Assembly: GCA_021464525.1 (NCBI GenBank)
Contig: JADRCO010000799.1
Coordinates: forward strand, 1 to 26,309
Length of the DNA stretch: 26,309 nucleotides
Direction of reading: 5' to 3'
Origin: Rhizophagus sp. LPA8_4_AMF
Taxonomy: Eukaryota > Glomeromycota > Glomeromycetes > Glomerales > Glomeraceae
Shown here: piece by piece, positions 11,513 through 21,932 of the stretch
Position numbering within the stretch: the stretch's first letter is position 1
How the letters are laid out: every line of letters starts with the position of its first letter
The notes under the pieces: generated by a model
The model's database searches: none
Told to the model about the DNA's origin: nothing
Seen by the model: only the letters and a program-made list of their open reading frames with translations
Program-made: the position numbers and the translations under genes

Positions 11513-11798
11513 TAGGGCTGAATGATGAGTGACACAGAAAGTTGTGGAGTCCGATATCAAATGGGTTGGAGTACAATCATGTGAAGTATGTGAAGTATTA
11601 CGAAAAAGTTAATTTGCGAACCTATTATATAGTATAACAAAAAACTTTAATGATTATTGCACTATAAGTCTATAATTGTAAATTGTAATGCTTCATGTTT
11701 AAAGCTTGAAAAACGTTTTTTTCATTCTTTGAATTTGTTCTTTGAATTTTGAGCTGAAATTTTTTCTTTTTCTTTGCGTTTTTTAACAAATATAAAAC

Positions 11799-13346
11799 AT
11801 GTCATTTATTGCAAATACTAACTTATTATACGAAGAGGATATTGTTTATGAAAAGGACCTTAACGTTTCAGAGGTAATTTTAACAAGGTCAAGATACTAA
11901 ATTGTTTGATTTAGAAGTTTCTAATTAATTATAATTAAAGCTAACATAATTTTTTACTATATTTACTACATATAATTATACATTTTTCTTGTACTAAATT
12001 TGTTCATCCATTTTTGGTTTAAACAATCATTCAATATTTTTAATTTCAGTTATTCCTCATATTCATTGTGTTTTATTATAATTATTATATCTCGTATCAT
12101 ATGGCAGAATCATTAACTTAATTTTCTTACTATGTTAAAAAGAACAATTTAACGAATTATATATTACAGACTTTAAAATTAGGTAGATTATACAAGAAAA
12201 TCAACTTAAATTCGTAATATTCATGATCAAGAGCAATAAAATTTATTTTTTACATTGGTTATTCGATGATAGAGTATTTTTATATTACTAGTATTTAAAC
12301 CACTTATTAAATCGCTTTATATTTACTATTAAGTTTTCCTTGAAAATTTTAATTCTGGAATTAAACGAAGTTAATTATGATGAGTATTAATTCAATATGA
12401 ATGAAAATTGGGTATTTAAAGTATTTAAAATAAAATAGAACTTTTATTTCTTATTACACCGAATTTGAAAATTCAACTATAATTTAATTTAAAAAAAGTG
12501 AATGTATTTTTTTATTACAAACTTCTATGATCTTTTTGTGGTCGTGTGTGAAATTTTTAACTTAGCATAGCCATTCAGTCTATTAATATTAAAAAAATGC
12601 AATTGATCTCTTTTCTTTATTTGATTATTATAAAAATTTTGGTTTATTTATAAACTTATTTTTATTTTATTTGAATTTAAGCTTATCATGAGTCAGGACG
12701 AATTAATTCCATGAATTTTATATCACATGAGTTAAATAATACTAGGTGATAGCATTCTCTATTATTGCTTGCTTTTTTTGATTATTAATTCAGTAAACTA
12801 AAAATAATAATCTTTTTTTTTAGAATCAGTTCTTACTTCTAGAAGGGTTAAAATTAGTTTTTTGGATTTCGTAAAAGAGGGAAATTCAAAAATGGATGGA
12901 CACTTCCCTATTCTTTTTTTTTACTCTGACTATTAATTCGATATAAATTTTGTATTAATCATTATAATAGGTGAGCGTCTCTTTCTTTCGATAAAACTAT
13001 TCACTAATAAATATTGTTTTCTCTAATGGTTTTTTTTTTTAGAATCGGGCTATTGGCTTTGTGATGAGCGAAATAAGGTTCATGGATATCACATAGCAGA
13101 TAATAATTTATTACTATAGGTGGCCAATTCTCTTTTATTTGATAGAATTTTTTTTATTAAGAATTATTTTAGGTTACTTCCAGTCGTTCCAGAATGGGCA
13201 AGATCCTGTTAGATAACTAAATATTTGTTAATGGACAAGCATACTACTCCTAGTAAATGTACCAGGCAGTACTTGACAAATCCGCCTTCATGGCAGATCC
13301 AGAAGTAATCATTAAGAACATGAACAACATGAAAGAAATAAACTAA
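11799..13346 (+). other. Exon-like scraps of an unrecognised plus-strand gene
   Basis: Several short pieces look like exon remnants. At 11799-11873 a 25-codon open frame starts with ATG and is followed at once by a donor-like GTAATT. Polypyrimidine-AG acceptor-like sites precede open stretches near 12823 (frame NQFLLLEGLKLVFWIS) and 13044 (frame NRAIGFVMSEIRFMDIT). A last open piece of 29 residues runs from 13257 to a stop at 13344-13346. The pieces do not join into one clean reading frame, and stops occur between them. Either the true exon limits escape me or the gene is dead. No family is recognised. Confidence 0.2.
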
Positions 13347-13686
13347 TTCTCTACCATTTTGATTGTTAGACTTTGCAGTTTGTACTATTATTATTTTCTT
13401 AATACATTATAATCATTTTATTTTTTTATTTTTAATGTTTACCCTAACGGGAAGCAGCGATTTATTATAAAAAATTTAAACCTACCCCTAACCAAATTTT
13501 ACAAAACGGTAAACATAAAATTAATCTAATAAAATCTTCCACCCAGATGTATTCAGTGAGTAAATAATCGTTTTATTATATTTATATCAAATAAATAAAA
13601 TGTATAATTATATTATTTAATATCACAAATAAATAAACAAACAAACAATATTAGTTGGTCGCTTAATTATATGCCTTAGCGCAACC
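13347..13686. other. Spacer downstream of copy 4, no gene seen
   Basis: AT-rich DNA with short (AAAC/AAAT)-type runs near 13620-13645. Nothing coding could be supported. Confidence 0.5.
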
Positions 13687-15160
13687 CTATTTAATATAAA
13701 CATGAAATACTTCATAATCATCTATTTTAAATATGCTTGGCAAATTTAGTGACGGATAAGAACATACACTAGCACGCCAAGTATCAATAGTGGGAATATA
13801 AGCCGCATGTAAATCAGTACCAAATACAGGACCCCATTGTGAATAAGATCTTATGGAGTTCAGATCACCTTTACTGTAAGCTACTTTTGCACTTTGAAGA
13901 TCATTTTTGTCCGTAAATGAGAATAGAAAACTACTTTTCGTAGAATTACAACTATTACTCGAATCCCAAAAAAGTGGATTATATCCTCCAACTATTTGTT
14001 TTGAATTTTTAACTCTTGCTATTATTATAGTAGCTCCCTTATTATCACATTTAGCATGAAATGCTGATGCTGTATTGCCATCTCTGCTAGCTCTATATAA
14101 AAGATTAAGTTTATAATTATTCTTCCCTCTTTTTCTATCAATCCAACTTACTATTAGTGCAATGTGTCTTCGATTAACTAAAATAGAATCTAAGTGATCG
14201 GTTGATAAAAGATCGGTTATTGGTTTACGTCCAGGAATCATGTAATTTCTTAATATATCATCTCTTAATTCTTTAGATAAAATTTCTTCATAAGGTTTAA
14301 CTTTGTTAAAGTAATCTTCACTAGAAATTTCATAAAATTTAATTAAAGGAATGAATTTGTAAAGAATCCTTTTAAGGATATTAATATGATCCTTGTTCCA
14401 TTTAGAGACGTCTTGACTAAGTATTTGATCTTGTGCTAATCCCCATTTAATTATATATCTCCAAATATCAATTTCTCTTAGATTCAGGTCATCCCGTTTT
14501 AAAACAATTTCCAGTAAAGGGGCAGATAGTTGAGTGAATTTATCAGAGCTGAATAAAAGTCTTGGTTTAGAACTAATTTTATTCAAACAAAAGTTTCGTA
14601 AATTATTAAATACTTCACGATAATGAACAATTTGAAGAATTTCAACTGGGTCATTTTGCAAGAATTGTCGATAGTTATGAATAAAGGAATTTTCGATGAG
14701 TTTGGTTAAGCTTTCTAACATTAATTCATCAGCAACAATCATAAAATCCAAAAGTTCAGTTCCAGTTTTATCAGAAATATTAATTCTATCAGTATAAAGA
14801 TACCTAAAAAAAAATAAGAGAATACATTTATTTATTTATTTATTTATTTTTAAAGAAAAAAATATATATATAATGGTCAAGAAATTTTGGTAACGTGGTT
14901 ACTTACTTAAGAATATCATCAAACATTTGAGAAGAAATATTTGGTTTCTTTATTACATATTTTCCATCTTTTTTTTCAATATTTTCATCAGAAAGTAATT
15001 TATTAAAATATTCGGACCTACAACGCAAAATATTAGAATGCGCATGAAATTCCTTAAAATTAAATCCTTCTCCTATTTGAATGATAACATTATAATCCGT
15101 TTCAATTTTAAGTAATTGTCCAAGAGCTTCTGATAAATTAGATTTAAAATTGTATGACAT
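13687..15160 (-). CDS. BTB-BACK-TLDc domain protein, copy 4 (two exons)
   Basis: Exon 1 is 14907-15160, intron 14804-14906 (103 bp, GTAAGT...TTTTTTAG, enlarged by an ATTT repeat) and exon 2 13687-14803, giving 456 aa. The start is MSYNFKSNLSEALG. BTB has YNVIIQIG, HAHSNILRCRSEYF and DDILKYLYTDRIN across the splice site. BACK carries LLEIVLKRDDL at 181-191 and IWRYIIKWG. TLDc begins near 290 with LLYRASRDGNT at 319, FHAKCDNKGAT, GGYNPLFW and SFLFSF. The BACK-to-TLDc linker is short and Pro-poor compared with copy 1. The extreme C-terminus is HVYIK instead of QVIKK or QVIKR. The segment after SIRSYSQWGPVFG is unique to this copy. Frame and splice signals are intact, so it is probably functional. 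Partner and substrate cannot be told from the sequence. Confidence 0.9.
14826..14850. repeat. (ATTT)n microsatellite inside copy 4 intron
   Basis: About six ATTT units lie within the intron of copy 4 and explain much of its extra length relative to the 75-90 bp introns of the paralogs. Confidence 0.85.
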
Positions 15161-15261
15161 TTTTAACCGAACTTTTCGTTATTTTTTATTTTTTTTTTTT
15201 TATTATTACAATTTTTTGAAAATGAAATTTATGCAAGAAATAATTACAGAGATAATGGACA

Positions 15262-15309
15262 TTGAAGATCTAATATATATAAAGTAAATTCCGGATAATC
15301 CGAACCAAT
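15262..15309 (-). promoter_or_regulatory. Promoter-like block of BTB-TLDc copy 4
   Basis: CCGAACCAAT is at 15300-15309 on the plus strand. The coding strand continues with ATCCGGAATTTACTTTATATATATT and GATCTTCAATG. The spacing to the start codon is about 150 bp, slightly longer than in copies 1-3. It is shorter than the other blocks between the CCAAT box and the TATA-like stretch. Confidence 0.5.
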
Positions 15310-16330
15310 CAGAATTTCACATAATTTAAAATTATTTCAGCTGACTCCGTCTGGACCTGGTGTAATGTGATGTATTATTATTTTTAGGTTATGCGCAGCT
15401 AAACATCACTCTACAGATAAATAATTATCGGCTTTCCTTATATTTATTTATTTATTTATGAAATAAAAGAACGATTTCATCAATAAAATAGTTTCCTTTT
15501 ACATTATATTTAAAAAGAATAGTAGTACTTTAATGTATTTTTCACACAAAATTATGTTTAAATCCAAATAAAATAAATATAATTCAAAGCTTTCTATAAT
15601 CTAGTTTCAATAATTTTTATAACAATATTTTTGAGCGTACAATTAACTAAATCATAAAATCAGTGAGTTATTATAATATTTTGATCGAGTACGATCAAAA
15701 TTTCTTATCCAATGAAAAAATTAAGCATAGGGAATCACATAATTTTTACTGATTATATACGCTGTTTAAGAAAAAAAGTGGCAGTCTGAAATATAAATTT
15801 TATTCTAAATAAAGAAAATATATATATTTATTTACTTATAAACAAAACATAAATATGTATATTCGCTTTTCATTTACCATAGAAAAGTCATATTTTTGAC
15901 AATACAAAAATGAGAAATATTTAAACCAAAAATATAATAGTGAGAATAGGGTTGAAAATGCGGTCAACAATATAACTGATCAATTTGTCCATCTTTATTC
16001 GCTTTATCTGGTAATTTTATTAATTGTCACAAACGATTACGTTAAAACTTTAAAATTTGCGTATTCTTTGATCGCAGATCGGCAGCAATGTATAATTCTG
16101 GTCAGAATTATAAAAAAAGGAAAATTTGCATGATAATTCTGGCGAACCCTCTTCATTAACCTTTTTAATAATTTAACAATGAGTTACTTTAAATCTTTAA
16201 TAATGTATACTATTTTGTAATACTACAGCTTGCAGCTCTCACAAGGTTTTGCTTTTGTTCAAAAATAATAATAACTACTTGATTAGCTCGGAACCAAATT
16301 TTCTTTTTTTTTTTTTAACGAGAACAAAAA
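15310..16330. other. Intergenic, no gene seen
   Basis: An (ATTT)n run lies at 15442-15459. At 16092-16111 there is a near-perfect palindrome, ATAATTCTG-GT-CAGAATTAT, with a third ATAATTCTGG at about 16133. No coding region could be supported. Confidence 0.5.
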
Positions 16331-16357
16331 ATTAAGTGTTAGAAAGAGCTCAAGAGT

Positions 16358-16365
16358 TATAAAAG
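16358..16365 (+). promoter_or_regulatory. TATA box of the 16420 gene
   Basis: TATAAAAG stands 55-62 bases before the ATG at 16420, a spacing that would leave a leader of about 30 bases. An A-tract/T-tract (A9T10 type) lies between it and the start. Confidence 0.4.
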
Positions 16366-16419
16366 AAATCCTGTTTCTGCAATAAAAAAAAATTTTTTTT
16401 TTAATAATTCTAATTAAAT

Positions 16420-16749
16420 ATGCAAACTACTGTTTTCAACATCAACTTTTCGATCTTCGATAAAAAATTTATCCCTGAATTTATTACACAGAATGAACAT
16501 TCTCATACTGCTGTTGACATTGGCCAGAAACTAGATGGTAACGAATTCTGGCCTAAACAATATAAATCACCTAATAAGGTCAAAAAGTTCTTCTCCAAGT
16601 CTCTTAAAATTTTGAAATGTAAATTCACTTGTAAAAATTGCGAAAGTGAAAATACAGCAGTTATAGCCGAAGAAACAATGGTTTCAAAAATTGCTTATCA
16701 TACGAAATCTTCAACCGACAAGAGTATAGCAGAAATTATTGATCTTTGA
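16420..16749 (+). CDS. Small hypothetical protein with a Cys cluster
   Basis: A single-exon open frame of 109 codons that I do not recognise. Its codon use and amino-acid balance are better than those of chance frames in this AT-rich DNA, and a TATAAAAG box stands in the right place upstream. The product is basic in its middle part (SPNKVKKFFSKSLKILKCKF). It then has three closely spaced cysteines, C-x3-C-x2-C (CKFTCKNC, about residues 67-74), and an acidic to neutral tail ending SIAEIIDL. There is no signal peptide, no membrane segment and no BTB or TLDc similarity. The Cys cluster could bind metal but is too short for a known zinc finger. It lies between copies 4 and 5 on the opposite strand. 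It could be a first exon of a longer gene or a lineage-specific orphan. Confidence 0.5.
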   Translation: MQTTVFNINFSIFDKKFIPEFITQNEHSHTAVDIGQKLDGNEFWPKQYKSPNKVKKFFSKSLKILKCKFTCKNCESENTAVIAEETMVSKIAYHTKSSTDKSIAEIIDL

Positions 16750-17590
16750 TAATTACTTGTTGATAGCACAATTCCAGAATGTTTACAGCCTTATTCTGTT
16801 TATAGCGGGATGTAAGTGATACTTTTATAACGAACGATTCTTTTGTTCCAATGATTCTTTTGTTAAATGAAAATTTTTTGTAATTTATAATTCTGGTGCT
16901 TTTCTTGATTAAATTAAGACTAATGTATCATTATTAATAATTATATACACCTGTATATTTTTGTAAAAAAAATGTAGAATATAAATATTTGTAAATTTTT
17001 TCAAATTATAAATTTAGCCAGTTATATAGTGTAATTGATAAACAATTGATAAACATTGTATGATTGATAATTTAACTTTTACAAAGAAATTTTTGATGCA
17101 TTTTTCTAAATTACTATCGATCTCACGCTTAAGTATAACTAAAGCCACTTATAATCTCATATAAATCCGCTTTGCTATGCTACAACAGTTGATTTTATAC
17201 ATAACAAGTTGCTCACGCCGGACTTGTGATGTATATTGCTAATATAAAATAGTAAATATGTTTCAAATAATAAAACTTCGCAAATAATAATGATATTGCT
17301 TATAAAATTTCATACAAGATTTTTTTTGCTTAGAACATTTTGACTTCATTAAAAATTTTAGGAAGTTCTATCCAATAATTTTAAAGAAATTCATATAGTT
17401 TTCCAACGCTGAATATAACAATAAAAAAAAAGGGTTATCTGAAAATCAAATAATTACATTTCGTGAATATTTTATTTTTTTTTTTACGAAATTAAGCGTC
17501 CAATATGAGAATCTGGTTTGCGTGGCCGGAATTATATAATATAATAAGTTTTTTTCATTGCAGAAAATATTAATTCACAGTGATCCATAA
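16750..17590. other. Intergenic, no gene seen
   Basis: AT-rich DNA downstream of the small gene, partly its likely 3' untranslated region. No open frame, RNA or repeat of note. Confidence 0.5.
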
Positions 17591-17597
17591 TAATTAC

Positions 17598-17876
17598 CTG
17601 AAGAAGGATGAGGATGTACAGTAATAATTTGAGGATGTTCAAATTCAGGTGAGATACATAAAATTATGTCCATATTCGTAAAATCTAAATTTTTTTTTCT
17701 TTAGATATTGAAATTCCATAATGTCAAATTTATAATCTAGCGTGAAAAACAAATTTTAAGTTTAAGAAGTTTGAAAAAAAAAGTAACTTCTCAACTCGTT
17801 ATATGCTGAATGTATACTTACTTTAGTCAAATACCGAACCATTTCTAGGAAAATTTCAAGGGCAACATGAGAGAAG
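17598..17876 (-). other. Two exon-like segments of an unrecognised minus-strand gene
   Basis: The segment 17822-17876 is bounded by a strong acceptor (poly-pyrimidine then GCAG) and a consensus donor (GTAAGT). It reads FSHVALEIFLEMVRYLTK. The segment 17598-17684 follows an acceptor (TTTAG) and ends at a donor (CAG|GTAATT). It reads through SPEFEHPQIITVHPHPSS. The two do not join in phase as drawn, so an exon is missing or the gene is decayed. The first peptide resembles helical-repeat proteins in general style (exportin-like), but that is a weak impression. Confidence 0.2.
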
Positions 17877-17936
17877 CTGCAAAAAAAATAAATAGTCTTA
17901 GTATTGTTAAAAAACATACTAATAATTCCTATGATA

Positions 17937-17980
17937 GGAGAAAGGTAAGCTAACCCTCCTCGAGGAAAGCTAGTTTCTCC
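17937..17980. repeat. Nested palindrome
   Basis: Outer arms GGAGAAA (17937-17943) and TTTCTCC (17974-17980) enclose a perfect palindrome TCCTCGAGGA (17957-17966). The block is clearly GC-richer than its flanks. It may be an element end or a structured transcript. Confidence 0.6.
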
Positions 17981-18112
17981 TTAATGCCCCTCCCTAGTCC
18001 GTTACTATCCATTACTATACTAAAATACAAATAACGACAAATAACAAAAATAAAATACAATAAAAAATACAACATAGAAACTCAAGTAAAAAATAAAGAT
18101 AAAAATATTATG

Positions 18113-18179
18113 GATAATTGTGGTACCCCTAGTAAGGCGACAATTATCATAGAAAGTAAGTTGCAGGTTTTCAACTTAC
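18113..18179. repeat. Two adjacent perfect hairpins
   Basis: GATAATTGT (18113-18121) pairs with ACAATTATC (18140-18148) around an 18-base GC-rich loop. Eight bases later GTAAGTTG (18156-18163) pairs with CAACTTAC (18172-18179) around an 8-base loop. It does not fit a tRNA cloverleaf. A small repeat element or a structured RNA are both possible. Confidence 0.6.
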
Positions 18180-19519
18180 CAGAAACTCAATATTATCAAT
18201 ATCCGTTCAAACTTATTTCCAATTTTTAAATTTGTTATACGCTTAATGTAAAGTCTAAAATAAACGTCAGAAAATATCCAAAAAAAATTTATATTTTCAT
18301 TATCAGAATATACCGACATTATCAATATATAAAAATAAACTAGAAGATACTTTATACCATGATACTTATTTTTTTTTTTTTTAGCGAAAATATCAAAAAC
18401 TTTGGGAGAAATATAAAAAGAAGTAAATAATTTTTTTTAAAAAGTATATTGTTAAAAAGAAGTTTGAAGTTTGAGAGAGTTTTTGAGAGTATATATATAC
18501 CTTTTGTATTAACTCTAGATTTTATCACCGTAGTTAAAAAAGTAAAAAAAAAAAAATATCAGTATCAGTAAAGATTTATGCAAAAAAAATGACTAGTATG
18601 TGATCTACCTCTTTATGGAAATTGGTATGCATGCTTTGGAGTCGTATCTCAACTTGCACATGAAAATTAATTATTGAGTTTCAATTAAACTATTAAAACT
18701 ATTATTGAAAAATTATATTTACTGATATTTTCGACAACCAGATCAAGTGGCACAAGCCACACATTATTCTCACAACTAAATCATAAGACACGTTCCTATT
18801 AATGAGCTAACTTTGGTTAAATCAAATACCATAATATAGAGTCCCATCCTTCTATGATAACTTCGCCTTTTCAAACGTACTGTACATCAAAACGTTCACA
18901 TATTAATCTCACGTTATTAACAACAAAATTTGTGGCAAAATTATAGGAAAACCCCCAAAATTTAACTCCTCATACACTCCTAATCGCGTACGACTTGATC
19001 CAAATTACAAAGTAACCGACTTCAACTTCACAGCTCCTTATCTCAACCACCATCGTCTAATAATATCTCACTCCATAATTCATCTCATATCATCTCTTTT
19101 TATTGCTTCCGCTTTAATTTGGATAAGCTAGCTAGAAAACATTTCGACTCAATTCAATCTAGTAAAGTAATCGACGTATATACGAATGGTTTACCCATAC
19201 ATGGAATTTATAAATTGTAAACAATTTATAGATATCAGACAAAATGGGTGAATTTGTTTCGAAAAAGTATATATACTCATCAAAAAATCATCAATACTTA
19301 ATGAAAATTCAGATCAAAGTCATCAAACAGATAGAATTTTCAGATTATATAAAAAATATTTGAAGAAAATTGGTCTGCAATTCAAATCTAATCTGTGATA
19401 CGAATCAGAAAATTTTTAAAATACCTCTTAAAGAGCGGCAGTTTAAATTTCTTTATTTGAATGGTATGACTAACACCATATCGATTGTTATGTATTTCTT
19501 TACCCTTTTCCTTCTTGAA
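18180..19519. other. Intergenic, no gene supported
   Basis: Mixed composition. 18830-19130 is poorer in G and richer in C than the rest of the window, as if it were a strand-biased repeat relic. Short open pieces near 18600-18690 (for example VIYLFMEIGMHALESYLNL) have no start or splice support and are not called. Confidence 0.4.
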
Positions 19520-19860
19520 TCGATAGTTAAGCAGAGTCAAACCGAAAAACCGGTTCGGTTTTTGTCACTTTGGTCCAGATCCGAGTCAGTATATACAGTA
19601 TCACATACCGAGAAACAATTGGTAAAACTCGGTAAATTTCAGAATAAGGTAAAAACTAGCTATATTGTTAGATTCGGAGCACTTGTCCGAGCACGGTGTA
19701 GTTTTTATTTTATTGAGAGTGAATCTTACGGAGTTTCTCTCGGCATGGAGTAAAAATGATGGGCCCGTATATTATGCTGTAAAGCCGATTTGGAACCGAT
19801 GTACAAAACCGGATAGAACGAACCGATTCAAGTCACACACCCGAAATTTTTCCCTCTCTA
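19520..19860. other. GC-richer island, possible transposable-element relic
   Basis: This stretch stands out by composition and by repeated ACCG/CGGT words. These include a hairpin AAAAACCG-GTT-CGGTTTTT near 19545-19563 and GGAACCGAT, AAACCGGAT and GAACCGATT at 19790-19830. Two overlapping plus-strand open frames (19370-19753 and 19665-19994) cross it but match no family and probably follow from the composition. Confidence 0.35.
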
Positions 19861-20201
19861 ATCTTATGACGAAGAGTTTTACAAATTTTGGAATTGATGA
19901 ATTTAAATTTATATTTTCAAATAAAGGCATTAAAAAAAAAATGTCCATATTAAACAGAGATTTTCTTAAAATTGATATTAAAAGAATTAGATGATTTATA
20001 AAAAAAATCTTAACGTTAAATGAGGTAAATTATTGTTAAAAAAAATTATTCCACGTTTATTGGAAGATTCAAGAAATAATTTTGACCTTTTATTTTAATA
20101 AAGGTTTTATTTTGTTTTAAATATAACTTTATTAAATTGTCTGAATTACAACGGTGAATACACTAAATTACATTGGTGAATACAAAAATAAATATTTTAC
20201 C

Positions 20202-21641
20202 TTATTTTTTGATAACTTGAAATACTTCATAGTCATCAACATTCATATCATTAGGTAAATTAAGTGAAGGATAAGACCTTCTATATTCAGTTTTCCAAAC
20301 ATCAGAAAAGGCATAATTTGTATATAAATCACCATAACCAAAGAATGGACCACAATGTCCATAACATCGTACAGAATATTGATCTACTTTACTGTAAACT
20401 ACTTTTGCAGTCCGAAAATTATTCTTATTTGTGAATGAGAATATAAAACTATCTTTTGTTGACTTACTACAATTACTTGAATCCCATCCAAGTGGATTAT
20501 AACCTCCAACTATTTGCTCTGAATTTGTAATTTTTACTACAACTACATTAGCTCCTTTGTAATCACATTTAGCATGAAATGCTTCTGCCGTATTACCATC
20601 TCTGCTAGCTCTATATAAAAGATTAAATTTGTAGTTCATTTTACCTTTTTCTTTATCAATCCAACTTGCAAAAATTGTGAAGTGTTTTCGATTAGCTAAA
20701 TTAGAATCAATACTATATCTTGGTAATAAAAGATTGAATGTTGGTTTATGTTCGGGAATTAGGTGAAATTTTGAGATTTCTTCTCGTAATTCTTTAGGTA
20801 AAATTTCTTCATAAGGTTTTACTTTATCAAAGTAATCCTCACTAGATATTCCATAAAATCTAATTAAAGGAACAAATTTATTAAGAATCTTTTTAAAGAT
20901 ATTAAAATCCTCTTGATTCCATTTAGAGACATCTTGATTAAGTTCTTGATCTTGTGCTAATCCCCATTTAATTAAACCTTCCCAAATTTCAATTTCACTT
21001 AAATTCAAATCATCTTGTTTTAAAAGGAATTCCAATAATGGTGCTTCTAAATTGGTGAATTTATGAGAGTTAAATATAATTTCAATTTCAACAAGACAAT
21101 AATTCAATAAACTTATAAATAATTCATTTTGATAAAATGTTTGAAGAATATCCATAAGATTCTCTTGTAAAAATTCATAACGATCTTTAATTAAATACTT
21201 TTGGATACAGAATATTAATGTTGGAATGTTAAGTTCGTCCGCTACCATTAAAAGTTTTAATATTTCGGGACCTTGCAAGTTTACCAAATCAACTTTTCCA
21301 CAATAAATGAATCTAAATAAAAAAAAATGTTGTATGAATTTTCATCGCATATATATTATAATGTTTCATTTTATTCATTTAAATTACCTTAAAATAATTT
21401 CAAATAAATGTGAAGGAATGTTAGGTTTTTTAAAAATAAATTTTCCATTCTCTTTCTCGACCCAATTATTATAGAATGCTGCATTAAAATATTGAGACCT
21501 AGTACGTAGAATGAGTGAATGTGCATGAATTTCTTTTAAATTTACATTTTCACCAGCATATATAACTACATCATATTCTTTTTTAGTTTCAAATAATTTT
21601 TCATAATCATTACTAATCTCTTGAGAATATTCAAATGACAT
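20202..21641 (-). CDS. BTB-BACK-TLDc domain protein, copy 5, divergent BTB (two exons)
   Basis: Exon 1 is 21388-21641, intron 21313-21387 (75 bp, GTAATT...ATTTAG) and exon 2 20202-21312, giving 454 aa. The split codon is AGA (R85) rather than the AAG of the other copies. BTB is strongly diverged: MSFEYSQEISNDYEKLF start, YDVVIYAG, HAHSLILRTRSQYF, then IILRFIYCGKVD across the junction. The BACK half is also diverged and lacks about four residues next to NYCLVEI. LLEFLLKQDDL is at 177-187. By contrast TLDc (from about 287) is close to the paralogs, with LLYRASRDGNT at 316, FHAKCDYKGAN, GGYNPLGW, SFIFSF and VDDYEVFQVIKK. The shared CCAAT-type promoter block is missing. The BTB looks nearer to the standard YDV...AHS...RS.YF consensus of other fungal members. 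This copy may be ancestral, or a recombinant that gained a new N-terminal half. Confidence 0.9.
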
Positions 21642-21816
21642 TTTTTACTTAAATTTCAGGTATGTAAAATTAAATGTTGTGTAAAAGGTTGATCGGACTT
21701 TTAATTCCAAAATTACCGAAGTGTAACAAACATTTTATTTATAGTTAAATGAAATACCATATTAATAATGTCATGATGTACAACGTAGGTGAGCACGTGA
21801 AATTGACATAGTAACT

Positions 21817-21932
21817 ATCACCGCTGGTGATTGTCACCTTACCAGAATTAGAGTATAATTTGGGATAGAATTAAAATTGTCATGAAACTCCGCCCACTAA
21901 TGCTGGTGCGGTGATGATCACCGCGTGGTGAT
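21817..21932. mobile_element. MITE-like element with imperfect terminal inverted repeats
   Basis: The left end (21817-21851, ATCACCGCTGGTGATTG...) and the right end (21897-21932, ...TGATCACCGCGTGGTGAT) are imperfect inverted repeats of about 35 bases. Each end also folds on itself: ATCACC-GCT-GGTGAT on the left, GCGGTGAT-G-ATCACCGC on the right. Length is 116 bp with no coding capacity. I could not identify a clear target-site duplication. It lies about 180 bp upstream of copy 5. Confidence 0.55.

Noticed and set aside
15442..15459. Functional element in the ATTT run
   Set aside because: A simple microsatellite; similar runs occur in the copy 4 intron.
18113..18179. tRNA gene
   Set aside because: The two hairpins do not form a cloverleaf, and no acceptor stem or TTCRA T-loop is present.
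19370..19994. Two overlapping plus-strand frames of 127 and 109 codons
   Set aside because: They overlap out of frame in a repeat-like GC island, contain no recognisable motif and have no splice or promoter support.
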